A DNA stretch of 64,000 nucleotides from Oreocharis arfaki (GCA_013398015.1 VZRR01007716.1:320298-384297), one strand, 5' to 3'; shown: positions 51,401-64,000, counted from the stretch's first letter. Notes: generated from the letters alone by a model not told the origin. Numbers and translations are program-made.

Positions 51401-52225
51401 CTAGCACCAAACATCTACTACAGAAAAAGAAAAGTTGGTTATATAAGAAAGTGTCACGAAAGATAAAAAATGCATCACCACAAGTGGCAAAATTTCTTGG
51501 TATAACTTGGATATAGTTATGGTTTTAATATATGAAATTAACAGTAAAAATAAGGTGGTTAAGTTTTTCCTCTAGAACAGCTTCCGTAAAATATACTAAA
51601 GATGTTATTTTTCTTGTTTGAAGCCAAATATAATTTGGAAAGAACTACACAGCACATCCTTGTCATGAGAGTGGGTGGACTGAATGGCAGTCTACCAGTT
51701 TCATCCATCTGACCGTGATATACTCACTTGTCAACAGATTTAGCCTTGTGATTTTGGGGAAGATATAATTCTTGGGCCCAGCCCAAAGACAAACATGTTC
51801 AGAGACAGCACGAGGTCCAAGGATAAAACTCTGGAGAGAAACTGCAACTAATTGAACAACAACAACAACAAAAGTAAAAGAAAATTCTTGAGATTTTTCT
51901 ATGGAAAAATCACTGAGAAGATTTTGTTACCAAGAAAAGAAAGATGAATTTCTAACATTTTATAACAAATTTCCAAATTAAAAAAGATCCTGAGAAGTAT
52001 TTCATATGATCATAGGCACTACCGATTTAGAAGCCTAAACCAGAGACAGTTCCACAGCTATAGACACTGCAAGGTTCAGAGGACTAGTCCTGACACTATT
52101 AATATGAAAAGTCTTCTGCTTTAAAATTATGAAAAAAAAAAAAAAGCTGACAGGATTAAAACGTTCCTGCATGATTTACTTGTACACTGATAGCCTGCTT
52201 TTTTTGGAGAGAGTCTAACATTTTG

Positions 52226-52247
52226 TCACTCATTTAAAAATGAGTGA
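52226..52247. repeat. Perfect short hairpin
   Basis: 10-bp arms tcactcattt (52,226-52,235) and aaatgagtga (52,238-52,247) with a 2-nt spacer, in the last GABRB2 intron. Confidence 0.85.
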
Positions 52248-55200
52248 TAAGAATGAAGAAACTTTCTCGCCAAGACATGGTTAGTCATTTCAAATTTGTT
52301 TCTAAGTAAATTTCTGTGTATGCAAAATATATATCAAAAAATATGTATCATTACAAAATTTATATTATACTTTAATTGTTTCTGTGTATGAATTAATTCT
52401 AGGGAAAATAAAAACTAGATTCTAGTTTTCTTCATGATGTGGGGGCTTTTTGTGTCTGTACCTTTCAATCAAACTTGAGTTCGGTTAGTTAAACACATTA
52501 TAGTTTGAATACTTACAAAATACATGGATAGAAAGTGGTCCAAAAAACCCCATTACATAAAAAGAATCATTTTGTTTTAGGCTCTGTGACCTTTATTGTT
52601 GCATTCTTCAGGCCATCCACAAGTGTTAAGTTTCTGACAATCACATTACCAGAACATGGAGCTTGTTTTGAGAACACGAGCAAGGACAGGTATGTATAGC
52701 TTTTTGCACACAGCTGTAAGGTACACTAAGTTTAAGGAGAAGTCTCAATAATTGTTTACATGGGGAAGAAAACTAAATGCAAGTCTCTAACACTTCTAAA
52801 AAGAGGAATACAAACATAAGAATAAAAAAAGACATAGAATTCCACGTACTAATACAATATTTATCACTACAGAAGTATTCTTAAAACTAGTTTCTAAGTA
52901 AGAAGAAAGATATATTCATATATAGACATATATTTCTCTCTATATACACATATTTGAGTTTAGGAATAATCCTACCGACCTCCTAATGTTTTCCTAAGTT
53001 ACATGAAACTAACTCCCAGTGTCTGTCTATCTCCATATACAGAATTCTGGGAAAGCAGTGGAACACAAAAGAATCTATAACTAAGTGAATTTATGAAGAA
53101 ACATAGGTCTTCATAGGCCAGCTTGACTGTTTCACTAAATTTAACATATGTGTAAGGAATACAAACCCTAACATGCATTAAAAAAAAAAAAGTAAGTATT
53201 CAATTTCCTCATGTCTAAATGGATGCCTCTGAATGCATCTAAATGGATGGAGTCTTGAGAATGTATTCTCATAGAAATAAAGAGGTTGACAAACAGTCAC
53301 TGTAACAACATTATAATAATATTTTTACCCCTTAGTGACATCCAAGTATACATAATCCAGTGATCTCAAAATTCATGAGCACAACTAGGTTACCTTCTAG
53401 CATATACTACTTGCAGCTACAACATGTGTTTTGGGTAGAAATTTGTCAGCTCCTGGCCACTGAATTAAACCTTGACAAACTCTTTAGAGCTGACATGTTT
53501 CAGGAAATCCATTCACCAAATTCCCTAGCCAGACACACCTTCTGGACTGCAGCTTCTACATTTCTTCTACTTCACTGTACATAATTCATCTTTTTTGTGT
53601 CTTATTTCTTCACAACTTGGTATAATGACCTAAATTACACCAAGGGATTCTTTTATGAACCAAAAATTTTTTTCTGTTCAGGGTCACAGGCTGGAGATGC
53701 AGTACAAAAGCAAAGGGGATAATGTGCTTTAAACAAGTGTACAGGCACTGGTCTTACATTAATTAAATATGGCATTCAAAGGAGCGCAGCTGGAGAAAAA
53801 AGCCTCATGCAGTTGACTTGACCTTTATTCAGATGTCATGTGGAATACCAGCACAGACCATGGAAACAAATCACCTTCTGACTGCTTCTGCAAAATGCTG
53901 TGAGCTAAAACTGGAACTTCCTCAAATTTCACTCCTATCCAAACTCTGATTTGATAAAACACAAAGAGGCTGGCCAAGCACCCTGTGCATTGCTGATTGT
54001 TTCATATTAAAGTTGCTCCTTGAGAATGCATGAATGTAAATTTAGGAGAAAGGCTAAGCTTTATTATCTGTGCCTACTTTACTGCATGTCCTTCAATAAA
54101 CTGCTGTGTAAGGAATACCTTCTGACCCTGAATCAACAATCAGTCTTTGTGCAGCTTTACCTTTACTGCAAACAAAAGGAAAACTCTCCTTGGAGAGATA
54201 GAATGAGGATGAATTCTTTCACTGACATCTGGACAGTGGCAGCATTAGCTCCAGCAATATCGAGCAGTAAGGATTTGAGATTTGAGACTGAAATTTTAAG
54301 AGCTTCCTGTTGCCTTAGTGTTTTAATATCCTGTTCAGTTTATTAACCGAGTCTGTGCATATAACCAGTTTAAAAATCCTCTTTTTACCAAAAGCTTTTA
54401 CATCTTGTTGTAAACATGTTATTTATGCTTACTCATGTTTTATATTAGAAGTACCTCTGGTCCATAGGGTATAAAGTGCTATTCTATGTAGTAGGTACTG
54501 ACTGGTTTTAGGTACCTTTGCAAAAGTTTCTTCTCCCTGAAGATGTATCATACGATTTCTTCAGATAGAAACGAACAATTGCTATGAACTGAAAAGGCCA
54601 GCAGCAAGCCAGCAGTAAATCAGTGGGGAAATAAAGGCATTAGCCAAGCCTAATTGTTTTTGAGCATTGCATTGGAGCAAGGTCTATTATCTTGGGCCTA
54701 CAGCCCTGCTAATGCATCTTCACACCACAGCCTGAAAATTGAGGAGCGTGACCTTGTCTGTTTGCAGTGCACTGAAAGCCATCACAAGCTGGCCTGCAAA
54801 AAGCCACAGGTACAGATCAGTGCATTTGCTTTGGCTCAGGTTAACACAACCCTTCATCTAATTCATCCCTCCTCTCCTAGAGACATCTATGGATATGACA
54901 GAGAAAAAAAAAATGCACAGGCTCTTCTAGTTATTCTCTAGTAAAGGGGTAAAAAGAAGTTTGGAAGCGGTCATGGGAAATGTCAGGTAGCACACCAGCA
55001 CCTGAGCTGACTGTAACACGGGGCATTTCTGTCACAATGGAATAGAAAGTTTTCAGTCTCCCTGCTCCAAGAGCACCCATACATTAGACGGTGAATCTGA
55101 AAATGGGCATCTGGGGAAGGAGGATGCTGTGGGAGCCCCATTTATCTGCTAGATTACACAACGGCCAGTCCATCCTCAGCCTACCAGTTGCATAGCTGAA

Positions 55201-58200
55201 ATAATTAGGTAATCACTTGTGAAACCAGTAATTAATTGCATGCCCTTATTTGTCTCAAAGCCCTGAAAACACCAGGGAGTTCCCCTAGAGTGAAAGATCT
55301 GAGGAAAACGATGAAACTTGTCCAGCTAAACTTGGTCAGACTCCTTTCCTTGGTCAAAACGCTGTAGGAAAAAAACCAGCAGCTGAAACAACTTGAAGGG
55401 GAAGAAAGTTACCAAGTGCATCTGAGGGCAGGTTATTTGTTGTTGCCTTGCTATCCCACCTCCTTTAGCAACCTTGTGCTAATCTAGATATAACAACAGT
55501 GGGCCAGGAGGGCAATGAATTGCAAAGACACCTATATTTGTTTAAACCTTCTTAGCTACCTAAGCCCTTCATTAATTTTTCGAGAACACTTCTATTGTAT
55601 TCAAATCTATTAATATGTGTTTAAACTCATTATCATATTGACACTCCATGTTCTTGGTACCCAAATTTTGGATTGAAAAATGCAGTTAGTCTGACAACTT
55701 CCCTTGTCCGTGATTTGCACTTTGAGCAGCAATGCACTGTCCCTTTCAGGTGTGCTGACTGAGTACCTTAGTAATACAAAGAGCACTGAGTAAAGAATTA
55801 CTCATGGTTTTAAAAATACACTCCGTATATTTTAAAAAAGTGTTTGTTTTCAGAAAAGAAACCTTATCTAAACATGTAGAGGTTAGCAATTTCACTTCAC
55901 ATTTATTTAAAGCAAATAACTGAATAAATCTGTATAAATAGTTTCATGAAGTGTTGCATAATACACTGACATTTTTCCCCTCTTTCCCAGAGGGAAATTG
56001 CTGTATTACTGCTCACAATAACAGATTATGATTGCAAAATTAAAGGTAGTTTTATTTATGTGACTTTTGTTATCATGTACTTTTGGTATATCGCCTGTGC
56101 AATTGCAGCATTCTCTGTGCTTTAAGCTAGGTTGAAAACATGTAGACTTTAATGATTACTGCAACTGCATCCAATCTAAAACCTAATTTACATGTATTTT
56201 ACATTATGCAAAACATAATGCTGCTTCTGTGAGGTGGCAAATCAAATTATTTGAAAGAACATAGCTAAGAAATTCTATATAAGAAATGTTACTTTGCAAT
56301 ATTTAACTCTTATAAACCTAGATGATTTAACTATAAAGAAAAAAAATTAAATAATTTATAAATAACTTAAATACTACCTGAATGACATACAGGTAAGAAT
56401 TAAAAAGACTAGAAAAGGAGAAAGGTGCACCAAATCATTATATGTTAATGTCTCTGTAAGGTTTGATATCTGAGTTGAAAGAAAGGAAGTATCACATCTT
56501 GTTTCTAGGTAATATCCTGGTATGGAAACAATAGTTTGAAGAATGTTGACAAAAAGACTGACCGGGTGCTCCTTAAAGAAACAGATCTGTAGCTCTTCCT
56601 TTAATGAGAACCTTCATGTAGGACGTGCTCCCAGTACTCACAGCGAGTATCGCCTCTGCCTCTTGGCACATTTCAGCCTCTGATGCTGCAGAAGAGGATG
56701 GCACAGAGCTGCTTTTCCACGCTGATCACCTCTTGCCAAACGTACCAATGGCAAGATGCAAGAAGCACTTCTTAACAGAGGAAGAAGAGTCAGCCTTTCA
56801 TTTACCGTGGCCTTTAAAGCGACAGCCCTGGTTTTACCACTGTAACAGAGGTTTTCTGATCTATCCGGAATAACAAATACAGATTTAATTGATATCGAAA
56901 AGCATTTTCATCCTACTTACACCTCCAGAGTAGTTAATTAATGTACATGATCGTCTGGATCAAATGAGTCAGATAAGCTACTGCAGAAAAAACAGCAATA
57001 GAATCCAAAAGATGTAACAGCAGCATATGCAGCTGGTTGACAGGAAATTTAGTAACACAGGAAACCCTATGGAGAATATAGAACTTAGGAGGTGATCAGA
57101 CTGCAAACGTCTAGAAGATATATCTGATATATCTGGTGTATATATCTGATGAAATGAGAGTGTGGTCAGCATAAGCAAGCCCATCTAAACCAGAGTTCCA
57201 AGATGGAAACATCCAAGGTAAAATTACTACAAACAACAAATCAGGAGTAAATTTAAAAATTAATCAAAAGTAACTTGGCTCCTGGATTCTGGAAAAAATT
57301 TAAGGGCAATATATCAGTTCTGAGAGAGCACCAAGAAACTCATTATCTGAGCTTTGATAACAGAAATGAAGCTTATTAAAATGGCTGGGGGTCTGCATAA
57401 GAAATCATTTGCAGTTGTATCAGGCTCTACACTGAAATTGTGGTTAGGTTAATCATCTTGAAGACAAAGCCAGACTTCATAAAGGATAAACCTGAAGAGT
57501 TATATGACAGTAACTTGTTTCCCTCCCCTAGTCCCCTTCTATCCCAAAAGGAAACAAACAAAACCAAATTACAATTAAAAGAAAAAACAGGGTCATAGAG
57601 GCTTCTAGACCAAATCCTCCTCAACCAAATCCTTCTAGACCATTAGTATGGAACTACTGAATGAACAGATATGATATATGGATTTCAGCAAAGTCTTTGG
57701 TACATTATCTTAAAACAGAAGAGATGACATGTCCCAGATGCATGTACAATTACCCACAGGAAGACAGGTGAATGATACGGGGAAGCTAAAAGCGGGAATT
57801 TGGAATCTGTATTTTAATGTATCTGTTAATCATCTTGAAGAAGCACAGACAATATTAGCATGAAAATTCATGAAATGCAAAGGACCAAAAGGATGCTGAT
57901 GACCACCAGCATTCTTATATAAAATACAAAAGTTCATAGAATAAAAAGACATAACAATGGCCATATATACCATACTTTATGACACGCTAGGTCCTCAAGC
58001 AGACATAGGACACTACCAGTATACCTATCCTTATGTACACTTGCAGTACTATGCCAATCAGAACAGAAGAGATGAAGAAACTTGAAACTACCAAGGCAAG
58101 AAAGGCATTTCAAGACATAAGATGATAAACTTGAAAAGAGAGGTGAGGAAATTATGTGAATGCTATCTCAAATAAATGAAGGATGTCTAGAGTAAGAAGA

Positions 58201-58611
58201 AAGCCAGTGATTTATCTACAAGCAACAATATGATTGTTTATAGAAAGAACAACTAGTCTTGACAAGGCAAAAGACAATGAGTTAGACTAAAGGAACAAAC
58301 TGCTAAATACAGGTTGAGAAGTTTCAAGAGTGGAATGATGATACTCACAGTTATTTTTACCTGAACTCACTGCAAAGAAAATCAAGCAAGTCCAATATGA
58401 TTTAACAAGTCTGTGGCAATGTATCTGCTGGTAACTGAGTCTGACTCTTCCTTGAGTTTTTAATGTTCTTTATATTTCTGCATGATTTTATTACTCAGGT
58501 TTCAGTATCCAAGAAGCAAATCAAGATACAGGCCCAATTCCTTCTGTGCCTTTCCGTTACCCCAAACAGGATCGACAGCCTTTGAAAACGGAGTGTAAGA
58601 AGTTGCAATCT

Positions 58612-58847
58612 TATGCGATGAGACTCAGAGTAGATATATGGAAGAATTTTTTTTAAATGAGAGTGATGAAAGAGTGGAAGAGGTTGCCCAGAGAGGTGGT
58701 AGATGCCCCATCTCTAGAAACATTCAAGGTCAAATTGGATGGTGCCCTGAGCAACCTGATCTGGTTGAAATGACCCTGCTCATTGAAATGGGGTTGGAGT
58801 AGGTGACCTTTAAAGGTCCCTTCCAACTCAAACTATTCCATGATTTA
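58612..58847 (+). mobile_element. CR1 LINE 3' fragment
   Basis: Plus-strand CR1 3' end in the last GABRB2 intron, opposite in direction to the gene. It shows the typical run: agactcagagtagatatatgg, then gaagaggttgcccagagagg, gatgcccc, the segment ending ggtgacctttaaaggtccc, and ttccaactcaaactattcc before a degenerate 8-bp tail repeat. It covers about 235 bp of the element's 3' end and contains no coding part. Confidence 0.88.
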
Positions 58848-60945
58848 AAGAAAAAAAAAGAACAAGCCCCAAACTACCATATTTTGCATATGATATGAAA
58901 TTTAAAGAAAGATTTGGCCACAGTTTCCCTAGGAATAGCCCTAGGGAAGCTCTGCAGCCAGCCTGATGGAGTTTACTCGGAAAGAACAGGACATTGTCCC
59001 CCTGAGTCACCAAATATCCAAGAGATTGCAATGGATTCAGCAGATACCAGAGTCATGGAAAAACAGCTTCCATTGCGCTTCCATACTGTGTTGTAGGCTC
59101 CCTAGTATCTTCTGAATAACACCAAGCAAAAATAAAAAGACTACCACTGCCCATGTCTACCCTGGAATCTCTCAGTGAAAGAGAATTCAACAGCATAAAG
59201 GGAGTATGAAATGACTTCTCCTTTGATTTTGCAAGCAGTTGTGGATGAGAGGACTGATCAGCACTTCTCCTCTCCCCACCTTCTGTTGACTGAAAGTTGT
59301 ATGAGATTGTTACCAAACAAGAGTGTTGGAATTGCAAGAAATCCATTACAGATTTTCTGGTCTATAAAGTATAACCAAAGATGCTGCACTACAAACAGCA
59401 GTTCCAGTAACTATTTATCCACCTGTTTTACAGTGTCAGTGCTGCATGCAGGAATAGAAGTTTTGTGTAGAAGTTTTCATCCTCATATTTTGAGGTTTAT
59501 TCCTCGTGGCATTAATCTTCTCTCATATCTGATTCTGATGAATTCATAACATCGTGATTCATAGCGATTCAAGAGGAATCTCATAAAAGATATCACAAAA
59601 GAAAAGTCATACCTTGTAAAATCAGTCCTTCCCTATTAGAGTGCTTGTGTGGTCCCACTTCTAAAATACGTTGGTTTTTATGAAAAACTGCTTCTAAACT
59701 AAATTCAGCAGTTCAGACCCATTTTTGATTCTTATAAATGAAAATAATTATATAATATTTGTCTACTTTAATAGATAAAATATTAGGGTCCATTAAATAG
59801 GAATCTGTTTTCTTGCTGCTGGTCAAACAACAAGAACAGTTGTCAGCTCCTTTCCTTCTCCCCAGACCAGTCTCTGTGCAGTAGGACAAGTGCTCTGATC
59901 CTCTCCTATTTGATTCCCTGTATATTGCTTAAAGGATTGCAAACCTGATTATTAGATCAGAGTGGACCTGCCATAGACTGTTAACCATGCTGCCCTAGTA
60001 TATTAAGTAAAAAGCTCAGTATAAAAAAATACAAACCATGCAAAGTTGTTCCTTGTAAATTTCTGCAACAGTTATTGAAATTTACTCTGCCTAGCTGATT
60101 GGATTAGGATAGCAGTTAGTGCTTTCAAATTCTCCTTCATGGTCAGCAATTTGCCACTGGACTTAGGCTATTCTGTTACACAGCTGAAAGATCTATTGTA
60201 TGAACAAGAATATTGAAAACACCACAAGTGAAACAAAGTGTACCAAAACATACCTCAGCTAGTGGTGGCACTCTGACATCTATGCATCTTAAATTTCCAT
60301 TGATGTTAGAGGAAAGACTTCAGGTAAATGCAGGTCTAATCTTATGAAATTACTTACAGGGTAGTTTATAGCAGTGTTTTTTTAAAGTGAAATTGAATTT
60401 TAAAAAAGAAAAAAAACATGACAAATTAAGTAAAACCTCACAGCTTTTTTTTTCATGGCTGAAAAATCACCAGTAGAAATAAAATCTTGTTACAGCATCT
60501 TCATGAACTTTACAATGGTAAAAGATGATATATGGTAACATAACATCAAAATTAATCTCATCACTATGAGTATGCCTTCATTCATTAAAATATGTTTCTC
60601 TCCAATCAAAAAGAAAAAAATAAACCAGTGAATGGATGAGATTTGAGCCATGGCAACATAAGTCTCCATCTTAAAAGACTATAAACTATAACACATAAAA
60701 CTATTTTATGCTATCAACATGTGACAGATTTTTGGAAGAAAATGTTCTTCTGTCTGCAGGCCCACTATGTGTGTAGAAGTTCTGAACAAGCAGAAATTTC
60801 ACCACTAGAGCTGTATGAAACTTAAGTTTCCAACTGACAAATAATCTCTTGGTTTTTTCTAATTCAGATTTTTTTTTTTTTAAATTCTGACTTCGATTTT
60901 TTCTCTGTGGACTATCATGATGAATTACAATTTAAAGAGCTTCCC

Positions 60946-60970
60946 NNNNNNNNNNNNNNNNNNNNNNNNN
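60946..60970. other. Assembly gap (25 N)
   Basis: A run of 25 undetermined bases in the last GABRB2 intron, followed by ccaaaaacccccccc. The true length may differ, so a small exon could be missing here. Confidence 1.
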
Positions 60971-61777
60971 CCAAAAACCCCCCCCAACATAATTTAACCT
61001 TATTTAACTTTCCAATTTTGCATGTGTGTGAACGTTTACACATTTCACACTGAGTACATTTTTGCATTCAGCACAGATTTGCCAGTGTATGAAATTCATC
61101 CCCAAATGGTCAAAGTGACATATTACAAGTGCTTTATGGTAAGTGCCCCATTTTCATTAAGCATAATGGATACTTTTTCCAGAAGTGTGCATCTTGGAAA
61201 ATATCTTTTCTGCCTCAATTCTTCATCCCCAGGGGGCCACTTTTTAAATTTAAAATTAAGAGCACATTGATGGTTTATTTCTGAGAACTTCCTCATTTAG
61301 TCAATTGTACCCTGGCTCGTTATACATTGAAAATATGCAAACTTGTCAAGCTTTAAACACTTCTGTAGCAAATATTTCTTATCCAGCTCATCTGAAAGAT
61401 TTATGAAAGCAGGTTAAATTTAGGTTTTAGTTCCAATGTTCCATACAGCTCTTACTAGAATATACAGCCATCATTTTGGATTCATTCCTTTGGAAACAGA
61501 TTGTACATATTCAAGTCTACATTCTGACTAAGAAAACATCTCAGTAAACCCTTACTGACTGCATGCTTTAGAAACAAGTCACTCAGCTTTCCAGGCTAGA
61601 GGGCAGCATTCATTGCTGAGGTGGCTAAGTACACTGCTCTGCAGAGCTAAGACAAGGCCATTATAATTCTACTCCACTCATTTTCTACAAGAAATTACAC
61701 TTTAAAGCACTGTCTGGCAGAAGTGAGAGCCTGCCTTCCTGTGGAAATGCTAAAAATTTATCCCCGTTCCAGTTTAC

Positions 61778-62022
61778 CTTATTGACATCCATTCGCAACT
61801 TCTCATTGTTGGCACTGGCAGCTTTTTCTGCTGCTTTCTTTTGACGCTGAGGGCCCCTGCCAAAGAAGATGTAGTTGACCAATGCATACTCCAGCAGAGC
61901 CATGAAAACGAAGACAAAACATCCCATAAGGTACATATCAATGGCTTTCACATATGGAATTTTGGGAAGAGTCTCTCGAAGATGGGTGTTAATTGTTGTC
62001 ATTGTGAGCACGGTTGTGATTC
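61778..62022 (-). CDS. GABRB2: GABRB2 penultimate coding exon (TM2 end, TM3, start of cytoplasmic loop)
   Basis: Internal exon of the GABA-A receptor beta-2 subunit, a Cys-loop chloride channel subunit in the neuronal plasma membrane. Read on the minus strand it has an acceptor after a pyrimidine tract (ttttttccag, AG at 62,024-62,023) and a donor GTAAAC at 61,777-61,772. The 245 bp enter with two bases finishing a Gly codon and leave in phase 0. The 81 complete codons begin ITTVLTMTTINTHLRE (end of TM2), then TM3 (AIDMYLMGCFVFVFMALLEY), then the basic start of the large intracellular loop (GRGPQRQKKAAEKAA) and end at DVNK. The Asn of TTINTHL and the second Met of IDMYLMGCF match beta-2 N265 and M286 (mature numbering), known to set etomidate and loreclezole sensitivity. 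The loop sequence and the next exon separate beta-2 from beta-1 and beta-3. Earlier exons lie beyond 64,000. Confidence 0.97.
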
Positions 62023-64000
62023 CTGGAAAAAAGAATTGACAAGTCTAGTGATTGAAATAATTTTAATTTTCTAGAATAATAATTCATACTATTCAAATGC
62101 TACAGTTGAAAAATTGGGGTTTTTTTTTTCCCTGGTGGAAAAAAGACATCTCTAACCTCTGTCCATATTCATAGAATCCTAGAAAGGTTTGAGTTGGAAC
62201 CATCTAGTACCATGGGGAGGGAACCTTCCACTAGACCAGGTTGCTCATAACCCCATCCACCCTGGCCTTGAACATTTCCAGGGATGGGGCAGCCCCAACT
62301 CCAAGCAACATGATCCACTGTCTCACTACACTCACAGTGAAGAACTTCTTCCCAAGATCTAATCTAAATCCACACGCTATTAGTTTAAAGGCATTCCCCT
62401 TTGTTTCAACTCCCTCTCCAGCTCTCTTGGAGACCTTTTAGGCTCTCAAAGGTGCTCTAAGGTCTCCCTGGAGCCTTCTCGGCTCCAGGCTGAACAATTC
62501 CAACCTCCTGTCTTCATAGAGAGAGGTGCTCCAGCCACAAAATTATCTTTGTGACATTTCTCCAGCCTGTCAAGGTCCCTCTGGATGGCATCTCTTCCCT
62601 CCAGCATATGGACAGCTCCACACAGCTCGGTAACTTGCTGAGGATGCCCTCAATCCCACTGTCCATGTTGCTGACAGAGATATTAAGCAGCACCAATCCC
62701 AACACAGACCCCTGAGGACACTTGTCACTGGTCTCCACTTGGACATCAAACCGTTGACTGCAACTGTTAAGTGCAACCATCCAGCCAATTCCTTATCCAC
62801 TGAGGTCCATCCAACAAATCCATGACTCTTCAGTTTAGAGAGAAGGATTTCATGCATAACAGTGTCAGATGCTTTGTACAAGTCTAGGTAGATGACATCA
62901 GTTGCTCTTCCCTCATTCCACCAGTGTTGGGACCCTGTTGTAGAAGGCCACAGACTTTGTCAGGCACAACTTGCTCTTAGTGAAGCCAGGTTGGTTTTCA
63001 CTGATCACCTCCTTACTTCCAATGTACCTTAGAATATTTCCAGAAGGATCTGATCCATGACCTTGACAGGCACCAGTGTGAGACTGACAGTTCTGTAGTT
63101 CCCCAAGTCTTCTTTTTTTCCCCCCTCTTAAAAAGGGGGGCTTTGCTTCTACTGTTCCAGCCAGTGAAACTTCACCAGACTGCCATGGCTTCTCAAAAAT
63201 GATGGATAGAGTTTTAGCCAGTTCATTTACCAGTTCCCTCAGGACCTGCGGATCCATCTCATCAGGTCCCACGGACTTGTGCTTGGGATTCTCAGGTTTC
63301 TTAAATGGTCTTAAACAAGATCCCGTAAACAAATGGCTCTTCATTCTCCCGGTCTCAGCCTTTGCCTTCTGCAACTAGGGCAATGTGTCTGGAGCACTCG
63401 TCCACGAGAGCAAGGCATTAAAAAGGCATTCAGTACGTCAGTCTTCTCCAGATCCTGGGAAACCAGGCCTTCTGTTTCCTTTCAGAGAGGACTCCCATTT
63501 TCCCTTAACCGTCTTTCAGTACTGAGGTACCTATATGAGCTTTTCTTGTTGCCTTTGGTGTCCTTGGACAGACTCAGTTCTATCGTAGGGCTTTAGCTTA
63601 CCTAACCTGATCCCTGACTGCTCAGACACTTTTTGCGTATTTCTCACAGGCTACCTGACCTTGCCACCCTCTGTAGGCTTCCTTTTTGTGTTTGAATTTT
63701 TTCAGGAACATCTTGTTCAGTCCTTATCTTGGACTTGGATTTTTTGCATAGCATTAAAACCATTACACTGTAATAAACTGAGCTCAGTCAAACAAACAGT
63801 AGTTGGATTCCATGAGTATATGTTTAACCAGCTAAATTGTGACCTTCTGTAATGAGTCTCTGGTAAAAAATTACAGGCTACAGTCACTGTTACCTTGCTT
63901 TCCTCCAGCATTCTCAGGAGGAAATGGACTGCAGGATGTCTGCAGTCTAAAATTCTTAAGGCAAAATGCTACACAGAAAGGTCTGGTAAAACTCAGATGT
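62023..64000 (-). other. GABRB2: GABRB2 intron upstream of the TM2-TM3 exon (partial)
   Basis: Intronic sequence upstream of the acceptor at 62,024-62,023, running off the window. A plausible branch point (TCACTAG on the minus strand) lies shortly upstream of the pyrimidine tract. From about 62,168 to 63,735 it is occupied by a CR1 LINE. The rest (63,740-64,000) is AT-rich and unremarkable. Confidence 0.85.
62168..63735 (-). mobile_element. CR1 LINE, 5'-truncated, with degenerate reverse transcriptase
   Basis: The plus strand starts with the inverted CR1 tail (tcatagaatcctagaaagg, then gttggaacc) and continues with the inverted CR1 3' region, so the element is sense on the minus strand, like GABRB2. 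Broken minus-strand reading frames carry the retrotransposon reverse transcriptase: a segment with SVGPDEMDPQVLRELV (63,374-62,913), one with KASDTVMHEILLSKLKSHGF and WRPVTS (62,881-62,570), and QGSVLGLVLLNI in another frame. The upper end carries the CR1 segment upstream of the RT (inverted ttcctttttgtgtttgaattttttcagga). Frameshifts and stops make it inactive. It ends only about 145 bp upstream of the GABRB2 acceptor. Confidence 0.9.

Larger units (their letters stand above)
44896..61777 (-). other. GABRB2: GABRB2 last intron (16,882 bp)
   Basis: Bounded by the donor GTAAAC after DVNK and the acceptor ttacag before MDAHEN; phase 0. In human this intron holds a 114-bp alternative exon (38 residues, long isoform) and a 51-bp alternative beta-2 exon with a putative PKC site has been described in chicken. 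Reading the minus strand I did not find a sequence resembling the human cassette's conserved end. The intron contains a decayed inverted-repeat transposon, an ancient retroposon remnant, a CR1 tail, a (GGAA)-type repeat and a 25-N gap, each listed separately. Stretches between those entries (45.0-47.6, 48.5-50.0, 50.2-58.6 and 59.0-60.9 kb) show only AT-rich, non-coding sequence. Confidence 0.9.

Noticed and set aside
62163..63735. Minus-strand frames of 88-153 codons as host genes
   Set aside because: They are broken pieces of CR1 reverse transcriptase and its 3' region.
1..64000. CRISPR arrays, operons, tRNA or rRNA genes
   Set aside because: No regularly spaced repeats, no prokaryotic gene organisation and no cloverleaf or rRNA sequence were seen; the window is vertebrate.

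Overview
The window is vertebrate nuclear DNA, almost certainly from a bird. It is AT-rich and gene-poor. It carries several CR1 LINE copies with the typical avian 3' end (8-bp ATTCTATG-type repeats), retrovirus-like LTR patches, and two unmistakable exons of a GABA-A receptor beta-2 subunit gene (GABRB2) on the minus strand.

Layout. 1-38.8 kb is intergenic sequence downstream of GABRB2. It holds CR1 fragments (1.8-2.9, 9.8 and 32.0 kb), LTR-like patches (2.9-3.1, 26.1-26.96 and 27.5-27.8 kb), a CpG-rich patch (24.33-24.73 kb), a cluster of perfect hairpins (25.02-25.13 kb), and weak exon-like signals on the minus strand at 6.1-7.0 and 14.4 kb. 38.8-44.55 kb is the inferred long 3' UTR of GABRB2; a poly(A) signal and a GU-rich element lie at its far end. 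44,548-44,895 is the last coding exon (rest of the cytoplasmic loop, TM4, stop). 44,896-61,777 is a 16.9-kb intron with a decayed hAT-like inverted-repeat element (47.7-48.0 kb), an ancient CR1/L3-type retroposon remnant (48.0-48.4 kb), a young-type CR1 tail (58.6-58.8 kb) and a 25-N assembly gap. 61,778-62,022 is the preceding coding exon (TM2 end, TM3, start of the loop). 62,023-64,000 is part of the next intron upstream, mostly filled by a 1.57-kb CR1 copy in the same orientation as the gene.

The two exons join in phase 0 and would make the C-terminal 196 residues of the short beta-2 isoform. Beta-2 is a subunit of the pentameric chloride channel gated by GABA in neuronal membranes. Nearly all other short open frames look like chance: in sequence this AT-rich a few frames of 120-140 codons are expected in 64 kb. 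No tRNA, rRNA, CRISPR or bacterial-type feature was seen.
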